A stretch of 64,000 nucleotides of DNA from Virgibacillus salexigens (GCF_014905415.1 NZ_BNEO01000002.1:248001-312000), one strand, 5' to 3'. Shown: positions 6,942-16,786, numbered from the stretch's first letter. Notes: generated by a model from the letters alone, not told the origin. A program made the numbers and translations.

Positions 6942-9900
6942 ATAAAATATTAGTTGCGAACCGTGGGGAAATAGCAATACGCGTTTTTCGAGCTTGTACT
7001 GAATTAAATATCCGTACCGTTGCAATTTATTCAAAAGAAGACTCAAGCTCTTATCATCGCTATAAAGCAGATGAGTCTTATCTGATTGGGGAAGGAAAAA
7101 AACCCATTGATGCATATCTTGATATAGAAGGAATCATTTCACTTGCTAAACGAGTAGGGGTAGATGCGATTCACCCGGGGTATGGTTTTCTATCTGAAAA
7201 TATCTTGTTTGCTAAACGTTGCGAAGAAGAAGGAATTACTTTTATTGGACCAACAAGTAGACATTTAGATATGTTTGGGGATAAAGTGAAGGCTAGGACC
7301 CAAGCTATTCATGCAGGGATTCCCGTAATTCCAGGAAGTGATGGTCCAGTACATTCACTAGATGAGATTGAAACGTTTGCTGAAAAGCATGGGTTTCCGT
7401 TGATGATCAAAGCTTCACTTGGCGGAGGCGGCCGTGGTATGCGGATTGTCCGCAGTAAAGAGGGCTTAGCCGAAGCTTATGATCGAGCGAAATCCGAAGC
7501 AAGAGCTGCATTTGGTAATGATGAAATTTATATAGAGAAGTTAATTGAAAATCCTAAGCATATTGAAGTACAAATACTTGGTGATCATGCAGGAAATACC
7601 GTACATTTATTCGAACGGGACTGTTCTGTTCAACGAAGACATCAGAAAGTAGTAGAAGTAGCACCAAGTACCTCGCTACCCGAAGAATTAAGAATGAGAA
7701 TTTGTGAGGCCGCTGTTAATTTAATGGCCAATGTAGAATATGTGAATGCAGGAACGGTGGAGTTCCTTGTGACAGATAATGAATTTTTCTTTATTGAAGT
7801 CAATCCACGAGTTCAAGTTGAGCATACGATAACAGAAATGATTACAGGGATTGATATTGTACAAACACAAATTAAAATCGCTGAAGGCCAAAAGTTACAT
7901 GACCGATCCATCGGGATCCCCATTCAAGAACAAATTGTCACAAATGGATTTGCCATTCAATCTCGAGTAACGACGGAAGATCCTTTAAATAACTTTATGC
8001 CGGATACTGGGCGCATTATGGCTTATCGTACTGGTGGAGGGTTTGGAGTTCGATTAGATGCTGGTAATGGCTTTCAAGGAGCAGTTATATCCCCGCATTA
8101 TGATTCACTCTTAGTAAAAGTTTCTACATGGGCACTTACATTTGAGCAAGCTGTACAAAAAATGGTCAGAAACTTAAAAGAATTTCGGATACGTGGAATA
8201 AAAACAAATATCCCATTTTTAGAAAATGTTATCTTGCATGAGCAGTTTTTATCTGGTGTCTATAACACTACGTTTATTGATCATACACCGGAATTATTTG
8301 TTTTTCCGAAGCGTAAAGACCGTGGAACAAAAATGTTGACTTATATTGGTCATACGACTATCAATGGTTTAGATAAAAACGGCAAGAAGGAAAAACCGGA
8401 GTTTCCTAAACTGCAAATTCCGAATTTTGATGCAACAGAAAAAATTCCGGCAGGAACCAAGCAGATCCTCGATGAGAGAGGCCCTGAGGGACTTGCGAAT
8501 TGGATGAAAGAACAAAAAGAAGTTTTATTGACAGATACCACTTTTCGGGATGCACATCAATCGTTACTTGCAACCCGAGTAAGAACAAAAGATTTAAACC
8601 AAATAGCTGAACCAACAGCGAGATTACTACCTAATTTATTTTCAGTAGAAATGTGGGGAGGAGCTACGTTTGATGTTGCGTATCGTTTCTTAAAAGAGGA
8701 TCCATGGGAACGTCTATTAAAGCTTCGTGAAAAAATGCCAAATGTTCTTTTTCAAATGCTATTGCGAGCAAGTAATGCCGTAGGATATAAAAATTATCCT
8801 GATAATTTAATCAAAGAATTTGTTGAGAAAAGTGCGACTGCGGGAATTGACGTTTTCCGAATTTTTGATAGCTTAAATTGGGTTGAGGGAATGCAATTAG
8901 CAATTGAATCAGTGAGAGAAAATAATAAAATCGCTGAAGCTGCTATGTGTTATACAGGAGACATTCTTGATGTTGGACGCTCGAAATATGATTTAGACTA
9001 TTATAAGAATTTAGCGAAAGATCTTGAGCGTTCTGGAGCCCACGTTTTGGGTATTAAAGATATGGCAGGCCTATTAAAACCAGAGGCTGCTTATCAGCTT
9101 ATAACAACGTTAAAAGAAACAATAAGTTTACCGATTCATTTGCATACCCATGATACCAGTGGTAATGGAATTTACCTTTATGCTAGAGCCATCGATGCAG
9201 GTGTAGATGTAGTAGATGTAGCGGCTGGCCCCATGGCTGGTATGACATCACAACCGAGCGCACAAACGTTATATCATGCGTTAGAGACACATGAAAGACA
9301 ACCGAAAATAAATGCAGCTTCCTATGAAAAACTATCCCATTATTGGGAAGGTATCCGTAATTACTATCGTGATTTTGAAAGTGGTATGAAGGCGCCACAT
9401 ACAGAAATATATATGCACGAAATGCCTGGGGGACAATATAGTAATTTGAAACAACAAGCAAAGGCAGTTGGGTTAGAAGAAAGATGGAATGAAGTTAAGT
9501 CCATGTTCCGAAAAGTGAATGATATGTTTGGTGATATTGTTAAAGTAACGCCTTCTTCAAAAGTAATCGGAGATATGACATTGTTTATGGTTCAAAATAA
9601 TCTGACAGAAGATGATGTCTATGAGCAAGGGGAATCCATTGATTTTCCTGACTCGGTTATTGAATTTGCGCAGGGCTATATTGGTCAACCATATCAGGGA
9701 TTTCCTCAAGAATTACAACGAATTATTTTAAAAGGGAAAGAACCATTAAAAGTTCGGCCAGGAGAATTACTTGATCCAATTGATTTTACACAGCTAAAAG
9801 AAACATTATTTAAAACATTGGATCGGCCAGTTACGAGTTTTGATATGATTGCTTACGCTCTTTATCCTAAAGTATATATGGATTATCATAGGTTCTATGA

Positions 9901-10363
9901 TACGTATGGAGACATGTCTGTCTTAGATACACCTACCTTTTTCTATGGTATGAATTTAGGAGAAGAAATAGAAGTAGAAATTGAACAAGGAAAGACATTA
10001 ATTGTAAGACTAGTATCCATATCAGAAGCTCGCGCAGATGGTACACGAGTAATCTACTTTGAATTGAATGGACAAACTCGAGAAATTGTTGTAAAGGATG
10101 AAAGCATCCAGTCTGAAATAGAGGTACGTCCAAAAGCTGATAAAACAAATGAAAAACATATAGCTGCAACGATGCCGGGAACGGTAGTTAAAGTGCTTCG
10201 TAATGTTGGAGATAAGGTAGATAAGGGAGATTATCTATTGATTACCGAGGCGATGAAAATGGAAACAACTGTCCAGGCACCGTTTAGTGGAACAATTAAA
10301 GGCATCCAAGTCTCAGACGGAGATACGATTGCTGTGGATGATTTATTAATCGAATTTGAATAA
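6920..10363 (+). CDS. pycA: Pyruvate carboxylase
   Basis: Makes oxaloacetate from pyruvate, bicarbonate and ATP, refilling the TCA cycle. The 1147 residues cover all expected domains: an N-terminal biotin carboxylase (about 1-455, with the ATP-grasp loop GGGGRGMR near 170 and EVNPRVQVEHT near 295), the carboxyltransferase domain (about 535-800, beginning LLTDTTFRDAHQSLLATR and with the metal site HLHTHDTSGNG near 740), a tetramerisation region and a C-terminal biotinyl domain. The biotin-accepting lysine is Lys1113 in EAMKMET. The ATG lies 6 nt after AGGAGG within the end of ftsW. Confidence 0.97.
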   Translation: MEEHKQINKILVANRGEIAIRVFRACTELNIRTVAIYSKEDSSSYHRYKADESYLIGEGKKPIDAYLDIEGIISLAKRVGVDAIHPGYGFLSENILFAKRCEEEGITFIGPTSRHLDMFGDKVKARTQAIHAGIPVIPGSDGPVHSLDEIETFAEKHGFPLMIKASLGGGGRGMRIVRSKEGLAEAYDRAKSEARAAFGNDEIYIEKLIENPKHIEVQILGDHAGNTVHLFERDCSVQRRHQKVVEVAPSTSLPEELRMRICEAAVNLMANVEYVNAGTVEFLVTDNEFFFIEVNPRVQVEHTITEMITGIDIVQTQIKIAEGQKLHDRSIGIPIQEQIVTNGFAIQSRVTTEDPLNNFMPDTGRIMAYRTGGGFGVRLDAGNGFQGAVISPHYDSLLVKVSTWALTFEQAVQKMVRNLKEFRIRGIKTNIPFLENVILHEQFLSGVYNTTFIDHTPELFVFPKRKDRGTKMLTYIGHTTINGLDKNGKKEKPEFPKLQIPNFDATEKIPAGTKQILDERGPEGLANWMKEQKEVLLTDTTFRDAHQSLLATRVRTKDLNQIAEPTARLLPNLFSVEMWGGATFDVAYRFLKEDPWERLLKLREKMPNVLFQMLLRASNAVGYKNYPDNLIKEFVEKSATAGIDVFRIFDSLNWVEGMQLAIESVRENNKIAEAAMCYTGDILDVGRSKYDLDYYKNLAKDLERSGAHVLGIKDMAGLLKPEAAYQLITTLKETISLPIHLHTHDTSGNGIYLYARAIDAGVDVVDVAAGPMAGMTSQPSAQTLYHALETHERQPKINAASYEKLSHYWEGIRNYYRDFESGMKAPHTEIYMHEMPGGQYSNLKQQAKAVGLEERWNEVKSMFRKVNDMFGDIVKVTPSSKVIGDMTLFMVQNNLTEDDVYEQGESIDFPDSVIEFAQGYIGQPYQGFPQELQRIILKGKEPLKVRPGELLDPIDFTQLKETLFKTLDRPVTSFDMIAYALYPKVYMDYHRFYDTYGDMSVLDTPTFFYGMNLGEEIEVEIEQGKTLIVRLVSISEARADGTRVIYFELNGQTREIVVKDESIQSEIEVRPKADKTNEKHIAATMPGTVVKVLRNVGDKVDKGDYLLITEAMKMETTVQAPFSGTIKGIQVSDGDTIAVDDLLIEFE

Positions 10364-10364
10364 T

Positions 10365-10401
10365 AAAAAACCGAGCAGTTTATCGAACTGCTCGGTTTTT
10401 T
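10365..10401. terminator. Bidirectional terminator between pycA and ctaA
   Basis: A 10-bp perfect GC-rich stem (10371-10380 with 10386-10395) with six A before and six T after. It serves both convergent genes; the ctaA stop codon begins inside the T tract. Confidence 0.92.
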
Positions 10402-11362
10402 ACTTACTGCTGTGTTGTACAGAAGTAGCTTGACTTGTAGTATGTATCTGTTTTGCATATCTTCCACTTCGATTGGCTAATAGGACAAAATATGTAATCA
10501 TAGCAAAATAAAGGGAGATAACTAATGCATGCATTAATGCAGTTCCAAGGTGTAATCTCGTAAAGATAATCATAGCTCCAAAGAATACTTGTAATGATAT
10601 AAGCAATAAGACTGTGATCCAGCCCCAATACATAACTTTATTGCTACGATAATGCAGTAACATTTTAAAGACTAAGGTAACTGTCCAAATAAACAATAAA
10701 CCAGCTGCAAGACGATGCCCCATTTGAATCCACTGAGGGAAGGTATAGGCTGAGAAACCAAAAGGTTCATTGTTATTACAAAATGGCCATCCACCGCAAA
10801 CTAGATTAGATTCTGTGTGCCGAACTAAAGCTCCTGTATATACAACCAACATGGTGTAAATGGTCAATGCATAAATTTCAAAACGATGTGCCTTTTTTAT
10901 AAATAAAGCCTTTGCATCATATTTTTTATCGACTTCAAAAACAAGTAACATCAATAGAAAGACAGATGCAAACGAAATAAGTGAGATGCCAAAGTGTGCA
11001 GCCAATATAAAATCAGATTGTCCCCACATCACTGCCGCAGCTCCAATCAGTGCTTGTAGCACAAGAAATAAGACAGATAAGACAGATAAGAATTTTACTT
11101 CCCTAATATAGCCGATTTTCTTCCACGCTAAAATGGCTAATCCTACTACTGCAAATCCAACAATACCAGTAACCATCCGATGGCTTAATTCGATAATAAG
11201 CTCAGGTGTTATCGTGGATGGTACAAATTCCCCTTCACATAGTGGCCAACTGTCACCGCAACCATCGCCTGACCCCGTTTTGGTAACAAGTGCTCCGCCC
11301 AGCAATACAAACATCATTCCAACCGTTGCAATTACAGAAAGCCACTTTAAGATTTTGATCAT
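10400..11362 (-). CDS. ctaA: Heme A synthase CtaA
   Basis: Oxidises the C8 methyl of heme O to give heme A for the aa3-type oxidase. The 320-residue polytopic membrane protein shows the CtaA signatures: GGALVTKTGSGDGCGDSWPLC near residue 22, including the cysteine pair typical of Gram-positive enzymes, and the conserved histidines in ELSHRMVTG, AHFGIS, VRHTES and MGHRLAAG, which hold heme. A second cysteine pair occurs in NLVCGGWPFC. It is divergent from ctaB; the spacer holds ResD-like boxes, and in B. subtilis ctaA is activated by ResD. Confidence 0.95.
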   Translation of the reverse strand: MIKILKWLSVIATVGMMFVLLGGALVTKTGSGDGCGDSWPLCEGEFVPSTITPELIIELSHRMVTGIVGFAVVGLAILAWKKIGYIREVKFLSVLSVLFLVLQALIGAAAVMWGQSDFILAAHFGISLISFASVFLLMLLVFEVDKKYDAKALFIKKAHRFEIYALTIYTMLVVYTGALVRHTESNLVCGGWPFCNNNEPFGFSAYTFPQWIQMGHRLAAGLLFIWTVTLVFKMLLHYRSNKVMYWGWITVLLLISLQVFFGAMIIFTRLHLGTALMHALVISLYFAMITYFVLLANRSGRYAKQIHTTSQATSVQHSSK

Positions 11363-11649
11363 AAGTATAGCCTCACTTTATTTACGTTAAAAATAGTATG
11401 TTTACAAATCCGCTAGATTCATCATAATATTAATACCTAACAAAAAGCAATGGGATGTCCTCAAAATAGATTGAGTTGACACACAATTGTTATAGTATCA
11501 TGTTTTCATTGCATTTTCACTATGGAAATACAAAAAACGCTTGCATTGTTCCCTGTTGTTTGCTAGAAATAGTGTAGAGACTTTGCATTGATGTGTTTTC
11601 GAATAACTACTACATACATAATGGATGAAAAAATTGTAATCATTTTGAT

Positions 11650-11682
11650 TTTGTGACAATTAATTCACAAAATCGTCACAAA
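11650..11682. promoter_or_regulatory. Cluster of three ResD-like boxes between ctaA and ctaB
   Basis: Three copies of TTTGTGA lie within 33 bp. One is on the plus strand (11650-11656). Two are on the minus strand, at 11663-11671, which reads TTTGTGAAT exactly, and at 11674-11682, with an 11-bp offset, about one helical turn. TTTGTGAAT is the motif proposed for the respiratory regulator ResD in B. subtilis. The 482-bp spacer between ctaA and the chosen ctaB start holds no gene that I can see. Confidence 0.5.
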
Positions 11683-11721
11683 AAGAAATAGGAATTACAG
11701 TAAAATAAAACTGAGTAGTTA

Positions 11722-11751
11722 TTAGATTGTAAAACAATTCCATGATACAAT
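11722..11751 (+). promoter_or_regulatory. Candidate sigma-A promoter for ctaB-ctaF
   Basis: An extended -10 element TGATACAAT (11743-11751) has a weak TTAGAT -35 at 18 bp. It lies about 95 bp upstream of the ctaB start and about 65 bp downstream of the ResD-like boxes, a suitable arrangement for activation. Confidence 0.4.
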
Positions 11752-11844
11752 GAACGCTGGGGATACTTTGAAAAGGTTTTATTTTTAATAGGTATACCTT
11801 TGTCTTATTATGCCTTGGAGGTATTTGAAGGGGGGGATATAAGC

Positions 11845-12789
11845 ATGGATAAAGTAGAAACAGCTACTTCTCAAGTAGTCGGTAATGCGAATGTTGCTGA
11901 TGAACAACGGTCAGCTTCTCTGTTAACAGATATAAAATCATTGATAAAAGTAGGAATTATAAACTCTAATTTAATTACTGTATTTGCAGGGTTTTGGCTT
12001 GCATTATACTTTACTGGTTTATCGTTTGTAGCTAATATTGGAACATTTGCATTAACGATGGTTGGAAGCGCTCTTGTTATTGCTGGCGGCTGTATGTTAA
12101 ATAATTGGTATGATGCCGATATAGACCCAATCATGACAAGGACAAAATCACGTCCTACTGTTACTGGTACGATCTCGCTTCAAACCGTTTTGACACTTGG
12201 CATATTAATATCTGTGCTAGGATTTGGTCTATTACTATTCACATCTGTACAAGCGGCATTATTTGCCTTTATGGGCTGGTTTGTATATGTCGTTTTATAT
12301 ACGATGTGGTCGAAAAGAAAGTATACGCTTAACACCGCAATTGGAAGTTTTTCTGGAGCAGCACCGCCATTAATTGGTTGGTCAGCCGTCGAGCCTAATT
12401 TTCATATTGTTCCGTTTATATTATTTCTAGTTATGTTTATTTGGCAAACACCTCATTTCCTTGCATTAGCCATGCGGAAAAGTAAAGAATATAAAGCAGC
12501 AGGTATACCAATGCTACCAGTAGTACATGGTTTTGAATTTACAAAGCGACAAATTGTAGTATATATCGCTTGTTTATTGCCTTTGCCATTTTATTTGGCA
12601 TCACTAGGTACTACTTTTGTTGTCATAGCTTCCATACTAAATGTTGGATGGCTGATAATAGGGCTTAGCGGCTTTTTTATGAAAAATGATTTGAAATGGG
12701 CAAATTTCATATTTATCTATTCCTTAAACTACCTAACGATCTTTTTCTTAATGATGGTAGTAGTTACATGGAATACAACATTTAGTTAA
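11845..12789 (+). CDS. ctaB: Protoheme IX farnesyltransferase (heme O synthase) CtaB
   Basis: Attaches a farnesyl chain to heme B to make heme O, the CtaA substrate; a UbiA-superfamily prenyltransferase in the membrane. From ATG 11845 the protein has 314 residues, close to the family norm. The prenyl-diphosphate-binding motif NNWYDADID is near residue 88 and RTKSRPTVTG follows; the second Asp-rich region includes MRKSKEYKAAGIPMLP near 210. The ATG is 8 nt after a G-rich Shine-Dalgarno at 11829-11836; an upstream TTG at 11800 has no such site. It heads the ctaBCDEF operon. Confidence 0.94.
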   Translation: MDKVETATSQVVGNANVADEQRSASLLTDIKSLIKVGIINSNLITVFAGFWLALYFTGLSFVANIGTFALTMVGSALVIAGGCMLNNWYDADIDPIMTRTKSRPTVTGTISLQTVLTLGILISVLGFGLLLFTSVQAALFAFMGWFVYVVLYTMWSKRKYTLNTAIGSFSGAAPPLIGWSAVEPNFHIVPFILFLVMFIWQTPHFLALAMRKSKEYKAAGIPMLPVVHGFEFTKRQIVVYIACLLPLPFYLASLGTTFVVIASILNVGWLIIGLSGFFMKNDLKWANFIFIYSLNYLTIFFLMMVVVTWNTTFS

Positions 12790-12852
12790 CTTATGTCCTT
12801 AATTAAATTTAAATATAAGGAGCATCAAGAAAAGAAAGAGAGGTATGGATAC

Positions 12853-13905
12853 ATGAAAGGTTGGATGGGAAAAGTCAAATCTGTATTCCTTTTAAGTTTA
12901 CTTGCGCTAGTGTTAGCTGGTTGCGGTAAGGAAAACTTAACTGCCTTTGTACCTAAAGGGTATGGTGCAGAGTCTTCCATGAATTTAATCATTTTATCTT
13001 CACTTATTATGTTGTTTGTTTTTATTATCGTATTTTTGGTTTACGTTATTACCCTTGTCCGTTTTCGCAAGAAGAAAGGACAAGAAGATTTCGTTCCAAA
13101 GCAGGTAGAAGGTAATAAAACACTTGAAACAGTATGGACAGTAATTCCAATTATATTAGTACTTGTCCTTGCAGTACCAACAGTTGCTGCTACATTTGAT
13201 TTGGCAGATGAATCTGGGGCAAAAGACGGTATTAATATCGACGTCACTGGTAACCAATATTGGTGGCACTTCAGTTATGCAGGTGAAGAAATTCAAACAA
13301 GTCAGGATTTATACATTCCAACAGGAGAAAAAGTTTACTTAAACATGCAATCATCTGATGTGATCCATTCATTATGGGTTCCAAGTATTTCTGGTAAGAT
13401 GGATGTCAGTCCTGAAAATGAAAACACCATGTATATTGAGGCAAATGAAGAAGGGGTTTATTGGGGAAAATGTGCAGAGCTATGTGGTCCTTCGCATTCT
13501 CTAATGGATTTCAAAGTGGTAGCAGTTAGCCCAGAGGAGTATGAACAATGGGTGGAAGAAATGAAAAAGGTTGATCCAGAAGCTCAACCACAAGATGCTG
13601 TAGCCCAAGATGGTAAAGCAGCATTTGAAGAAAATAATTGTATGAGTTGTCACGCAATTGGATCATCACCTGCAGCAGTTGGACCCAACTTAACTAATTT
13701 TGGAGATCGCTCGAAAATCGCAGGTATATTAGAACCTACGAAAGAAAACTTAGTTCAATGGATTAGAGATCCTGAATCCATTAAGCCCGGAAATAAGATG
13801 ACGGGGAATTATCCTGAGCTATCTGAAGAAGAAGCAAGTAATATCGCAGAGTATTTGCTGCAATTGCAGCCATCTGAGATAACACCAGAGAGTGCAGGTA
13901 ACTAA
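12853..13905 (+). CDS. ctaC: Cytochrome caa3 oxidase subunit II CtaC
   Basis: Receives electrons for the caa3 terminal oxidase. From ATG 12853 it has 350 residues with a lipoprotein signal whose lipobox LVLAGC gives Cys24; two membrane helices follow (about 40-65 and 90-112). The CuA site is visible as a distal His in VIHSLWVPS and the cluster CAELCGPSHSLM near residue 210. A fused cytochrome c domain follows, with the heme motif CMSCH near 264 and an axial Met in NKMTG. GAGAGG precedes this ATG; the ATG at 12793 would add an unneeded 20-residue extension before the signal peptide. Confidence 0.94.
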   Translation: MKGWMGKVKSVFLLSLLALVLAGCGKENLTAFVPKGYGAESSMNLIILSSLIMLFVFIIVFLVYVITLVRFRKKKGQEDFVPKQVEGNKTLETVWTVIPIILVLVLAVPTVAATFDLADESGAKDGINIDVTGNQYWWHFSYAGEEIQTSQDLYIPTGEKVYLNMQSSDVIHSLWVPSISGKMDVSPENENTMYIEANEEGVYWGKCAELCGPSHSLMDFKVVAVSPEEYEQWVEEMKKVDPEAQPQDAVAQDGKAAFEENNCMSCHAIGSSPAAVGPNLTNFGDRSKIAGILEPTKENLVQWIRDPESIKPGNKMTGNYPELSEEEASNIAEYLLQLQPSEITPESAGN

Positions 13906-13945
13906 TAAACTAAAGGGTGGAAGATGTAAAAGGGAGGTTTGAAAT

Positions 13946-15799
13946 TTGAGTATTGCAGCTGCTCAAAAAAAGGGCTTCGGAGCTTTCATTTGGGATTACT
14001 TAACCACGGTTGACCACAAAAAAATAGCGCATTTGTATTTAGTTGGTGGTGGTTTTTTCTTCCTACTTGGTGGTTTGGAAGCAATGTTTATTCGTATTCA
14101 ACTTATTAAACCTGAAAATGATTTTTTAAGTGCAGGTTTATACAATGAAATGATTACCATGCATGGTACAACGATGATATTTCTGGCAGCCATGCCGCTA
14201 TTAATTGGTTTAATGAATGCCATCATGCCATTACAAATTGGGGCTCGTGATGTAGCGTTTCCATTTTTGAATTCACTTGGCTTTTGGTTATTTATGTTTG
14301 GAGGAATTTTACTAAATTGTAGTTGGTTCTTAGGAGGAGCACCTGATGCAGGGTGGACGTCTTATACACCATTGTCTACACAATCTCCAGGTCATGGAGT
14401 TGACTTTTATGTTCTAGGTCTACAGATTTCAGGGGCAGGTACCCTCATGGGGGGCATAAACTTCTTAGTAACGATTGTTACAATGCGTGCACCAGGTATG
14501 ACCTACATGCGCATGCCGCTATTCACCTGGACAACATTTGTTACAAGTGTACTCATCCTTTTCGCGTTTCCAGCTTTAACTGTTGGATTGTTCTTATTAA
14601 TGTTTGATCGGATGTTCGGCTCTGCATTTTTTGATGTGGCATTAGGTGGTAACGCCGTTATCTGGCAGCATTTATTCTGGATATTCGGTCACCCAGAAGT
14701 ATACATACTGATCTTACCTGCATTTGGGGTATTCAGTGATATCTTATCAACCTTCTCTAAAAAACGTTTATTCGGATACACAGCAATGGTATTTGCAACC
14801 ATTCTAATTGCGTTTTTAGGATTTATGGTATGGGCGCACCATATGTTTACCGTGGGATTAGGGCCTGTCGCCAATGCTATTTTCGCCATTGCAACAATGG
14901 CCATTGCCGTACCAACGGGTATTAAAATATTTAACTGGTTAGCAACCATGTGGGGCGGAAGTATAACAATAAATTCAGCAATGCTTTGGTCGCTAGCATT
15001 TATTCCTTCCTTTACTATAGGTGGAATGACAGGGGTAATGCTTGCTTCAGCAGTTGCCGATTATCAGTATCACGATACGTATTTCGTTGTTGCGCATTTC
15101 CATTATGTCATTGTAGGTGGGGTTGTATTTGGTATCCTAGCAGCGCTTCATTATTGGTGGCCAAAACTTTTTGGGAAAATTCTTAATGAAGCAATGGGTA
15201 AATGGGCATTCTGGTTATTCTTTATTGGATTCCATTTAACGTTCTTTATTCAACATTTCCTAGGTTTAATGGGGATGCCACGTCGTTATTGGGTATTCTT
15301 AGAAGACCAAGGGCTTGATACCGGTAACTTGGTTAGTACGATTGGCGCTCTACTAATGGGTCTAGGTGGTTTAATCTTTGTTATTAATATTATTTATACG
15401 GCATTTAAAGGAGAGAATGCATCTGGAGATCCTTGGGATGGTCGTACGTTAGAATGGGCGATTCCTTCACCACCTCCATTCTATAACTTTAAACAGACGC
15501 CACTTGTTCGTGGTTTAGATCCATTATGGATTGAGAAAACAGAAGGAAAAGGTGAAATGACTGGTGCTGAACCGATTGGTGATATCCACATGCCAGATGG
15601 ATCGATTTTACCATTTATTATGTCGATTGGTTTCTTTATCGCTGGTTTCGGGTTTATTTATCAAACGGATCAAAAAGCATGGTTACTGGCAGTATTTGCT
15701 GGAATGGGGATAGCACTACTATGTATGCTTATTCGCTCATTAAAAGATTACCATGGCTATCATATCACCAAAGAAGAACTAGAAAGGGAGGCTGACTAA
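13946..15799 (+). CDS. ctaD: Cytochrome caa3 oxidase subunit I CtaD
   Basis: The catalytic, proton-pumping heme-copper subunit, 617 residues with 12 or more membrane segments. Ligand motifs are present: the low-spin heme His in MHGTTMIFL (near residue 72), the CuB His and its cross-linked Tyr in FGHPEVYILILP (near 250), the CuB pair HHMFTVG, and the heme ligands in YFVVAHFHYVIVGG (near 385). The TTG start lies 8 nt after AGGGAGG. It is one base upstream of ctaE, so translation is probably coupled. Confidence 0.96.
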   Translation: MSIAAAQKKGFGAFIWDYLTTVDHKKIAHLYLVGGGFFFLLGGLEAMFIRIQLIKPENDFLSAGLYNEMITMHGTTMIFLAAMPLLIGLMNAIMPLQIGARDVAFPFLNSLGFWLFMFGGILLNCSWFLGGAPDAGWTSYTPLSTQSPGHGVDFYVLGLQISGAGTLMGGINFLVTIVTMRAPGMTYMRMPLFTWTTFVTSVLILFAFPALTVGLFLLMFDRMFGSAFFDVALGGNAVIWQHLFWIFGHPEVYILILPAFGVFSDILSTFSKKRLFGYTAMVFATILIAFLGFMVWAHHMFTVGLGPVANAIFAIATMAIAVPTGIKIFNWLATMWGGSITINSAMLWSLAFIPSFTIGGMTGVMLASAVADYQYHDTYFVVAHFHYVIVGGVVFGILAALHYWWPKLFGKILNEAMGKWAFWLFFIGFHLTFFIQHFLGLMGMPRRYWVFLEDQGLDTGNLVSTIGALLMGLGGLIFVINIIYTAFKGENASGDPWDGRTLEWAIPSPPPFYNFKQTPLVRGLDPLWIEKTEGKGEMTGAEPIGDIHMPDGSILPFIMSIGFFIAGFGFIYQTDQKAWLLAVFAGMGIALLCMLIRSLKDYHGYHITKEELEREAD

Positions 15800-15800
15800 G

Positions 15801-16424
15801 ATGAGTCACGATCATTCCTTAAATCCAGAAACAATGCCTCAAGAACCAGAAAAAGCTACCCTGGAAGGCAAGAATAAATTTCTTGGGTTATGGTTTTTCT
15901 TAGGCGGTGAAACAGTCCTATTCGCAAGCTTATTCGGTACCTATCTCGCGCTTAGGAATTCAACCGCAAATGGTCCAACTGCACAAGATTTATTTGGACT
16001 TGAGCTTGTTTTCATCATGACAATGTTACTTTTAACTAGTTCATTGACCAGTGTATATGCAATGTATCATATGAAGAACAACGATTTTAAAAAAATGCAA
16101 TTATGGCTAGGAATAACTGCTTTCCTTGGTATAGGTTTCTTAGCCTGTGAGATCTATGAATTTTATCACTATATCCATGAATATGAATTCACTTTTCGAT
16201 CATCCGCATTTGGTTCAGCTTTCTATACACTAGTTGGCTTCCACGGTGGACACGTGGCATTCGGGTTAAGCTGGTTAATTGCTATTATGGTAAGAAATGC
16301 AAAACGAGGATTAAATCTTTACAATGCACCTAAATACTACACATTTAGTTTATACTGGCACTTCATCGATGTGGTATGGGTATTTATCTTTACAGTCGTA
16401 TATCTAATGGGAAAGGTGGGTTAA
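15801..16424 (+). CDS. ctaE: Cytochrome caa3 oxidase subunit III CtaE
   Basis: A 207-residue membrane subunit of the caa3 oxidase with about five helices. It carries the subunit III blocks LGLWFFLGGETVLFASLFG near residue 28 and FYTLVGFHGGHVAFGLSW near 142, and ends with SLYWHFIDVVWVFIFTVVYL. It starts one base after the ctaD stop; the ribosome binding site AAGGGAGG lies inside the end of ctaD. It stabilises the subunit I-II core in the known enzymes. Confidence 0.95.
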   Translation: MSHDHSLNPETMPQEPEKATLEGKNKFLGLWFFLGGETVLFASLFGTYLALRNSTANGPTAQDLFGLELVFIMTMLLLTSSLTSVYAMYHMKNNDFKKMQLWLGITAFLGIGFLACEIYEFYHYIHEYEFTFRSSAFGSAFYTLVGFHGGHVAFGLSWLIAIMVRNAKRGLNLYNAPKYYTFSLYWHFIDVVWVFIFTVVYLMGKVG

Positions 16425-16427
16425 TTC

Positions 16428-16742
16428 ATGCCGGATAACACCAATACCAACTCATTTCAAAAGCAGAAAAATAAAGATGAAATGAAGAAACAATTAATTT
16501 CGTTTGCTTTAATGATTGGTTTTACCATTATTGCATTCGCGATTGTAGCTGCAGAAGTAATGGATAAAATGTTTGCTGTACCTTTACTGCTAGTACTGGC
16601 GGTAGTGCAAGTAGCATTTCAATTTTATTATTTTATGCATATGAAAGATCGGGGACATGAGTTTCCTGCTATGATGATTTACGGTGGTGTTTGGGCAGCT
16701 GTATTAACAATAGCGGCCCTTGTAGCTATCGTATGGTGGTAG
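16428..16742 (+). CDS. ctaF: Cytochrome caa3 oxidase subunit IV CtaF
   Basis: A 104-residue small membrane subunit with three hydrophobic helices after a polar N-terminus. It contains FQFYYFMHMKDRGHEFP near residue 66, typical of the prokaryotic cytochrome c oxidase subunit IV family. AAGGTGGG precedes the ATG and overlaps the end of ctaE, three bases away. It is the last gene of the operon and is followed by a strong terminator. Confidence 0.93.
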   Translation: MPDNTNTNSFQKQKNKDEMKKQLISFALMIGFTIIAFAIVAAEVMDKMFAVPLLLVLAVVQVAFQFYYFMHMKDRGHEFPAMMIYGGVWAAVLTIAALVAIVWW

Positions 16743-16753
16743 ATAGAATAAAG

Positions 16754-16786
16754 AAAGGTCGGGGGCATTGATTTCCCGACCTTTTT
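16754..16786 (+). terminator. Terminator of the ctaB-ctaF operon
   Basis: A 10-bp perfect stem (AAAGGTCGGG with CCCGACCTTT) with an 11-base loop is followed by a T tract. Confidence 0.9.

Noticed and set aside
9183-9461. Long minus-strand frame inside pycA
   Set aside because: It lies wholly inside a certain gene, has a composition dominated by His/Leu from antisense codons, and has no start signals.
11649-11672. Rex or Fnr operator in the ctaA-ctaB gap
   Set aside because: The inverted TTGTGA/TCACAA pair has an 8-bp centre; Rex sites have 6 and Fnr/Crp sites need TGTGA-N6-TCACA, so the ResD reading fits better.
12793-12852. Twenty-residue N-terminal extension of CtaC
   Set aside because: No binding site before ATG 12793; the ATG at 12853 has GAGAGG upstream and starts a proper lipoprotein signal peptide.
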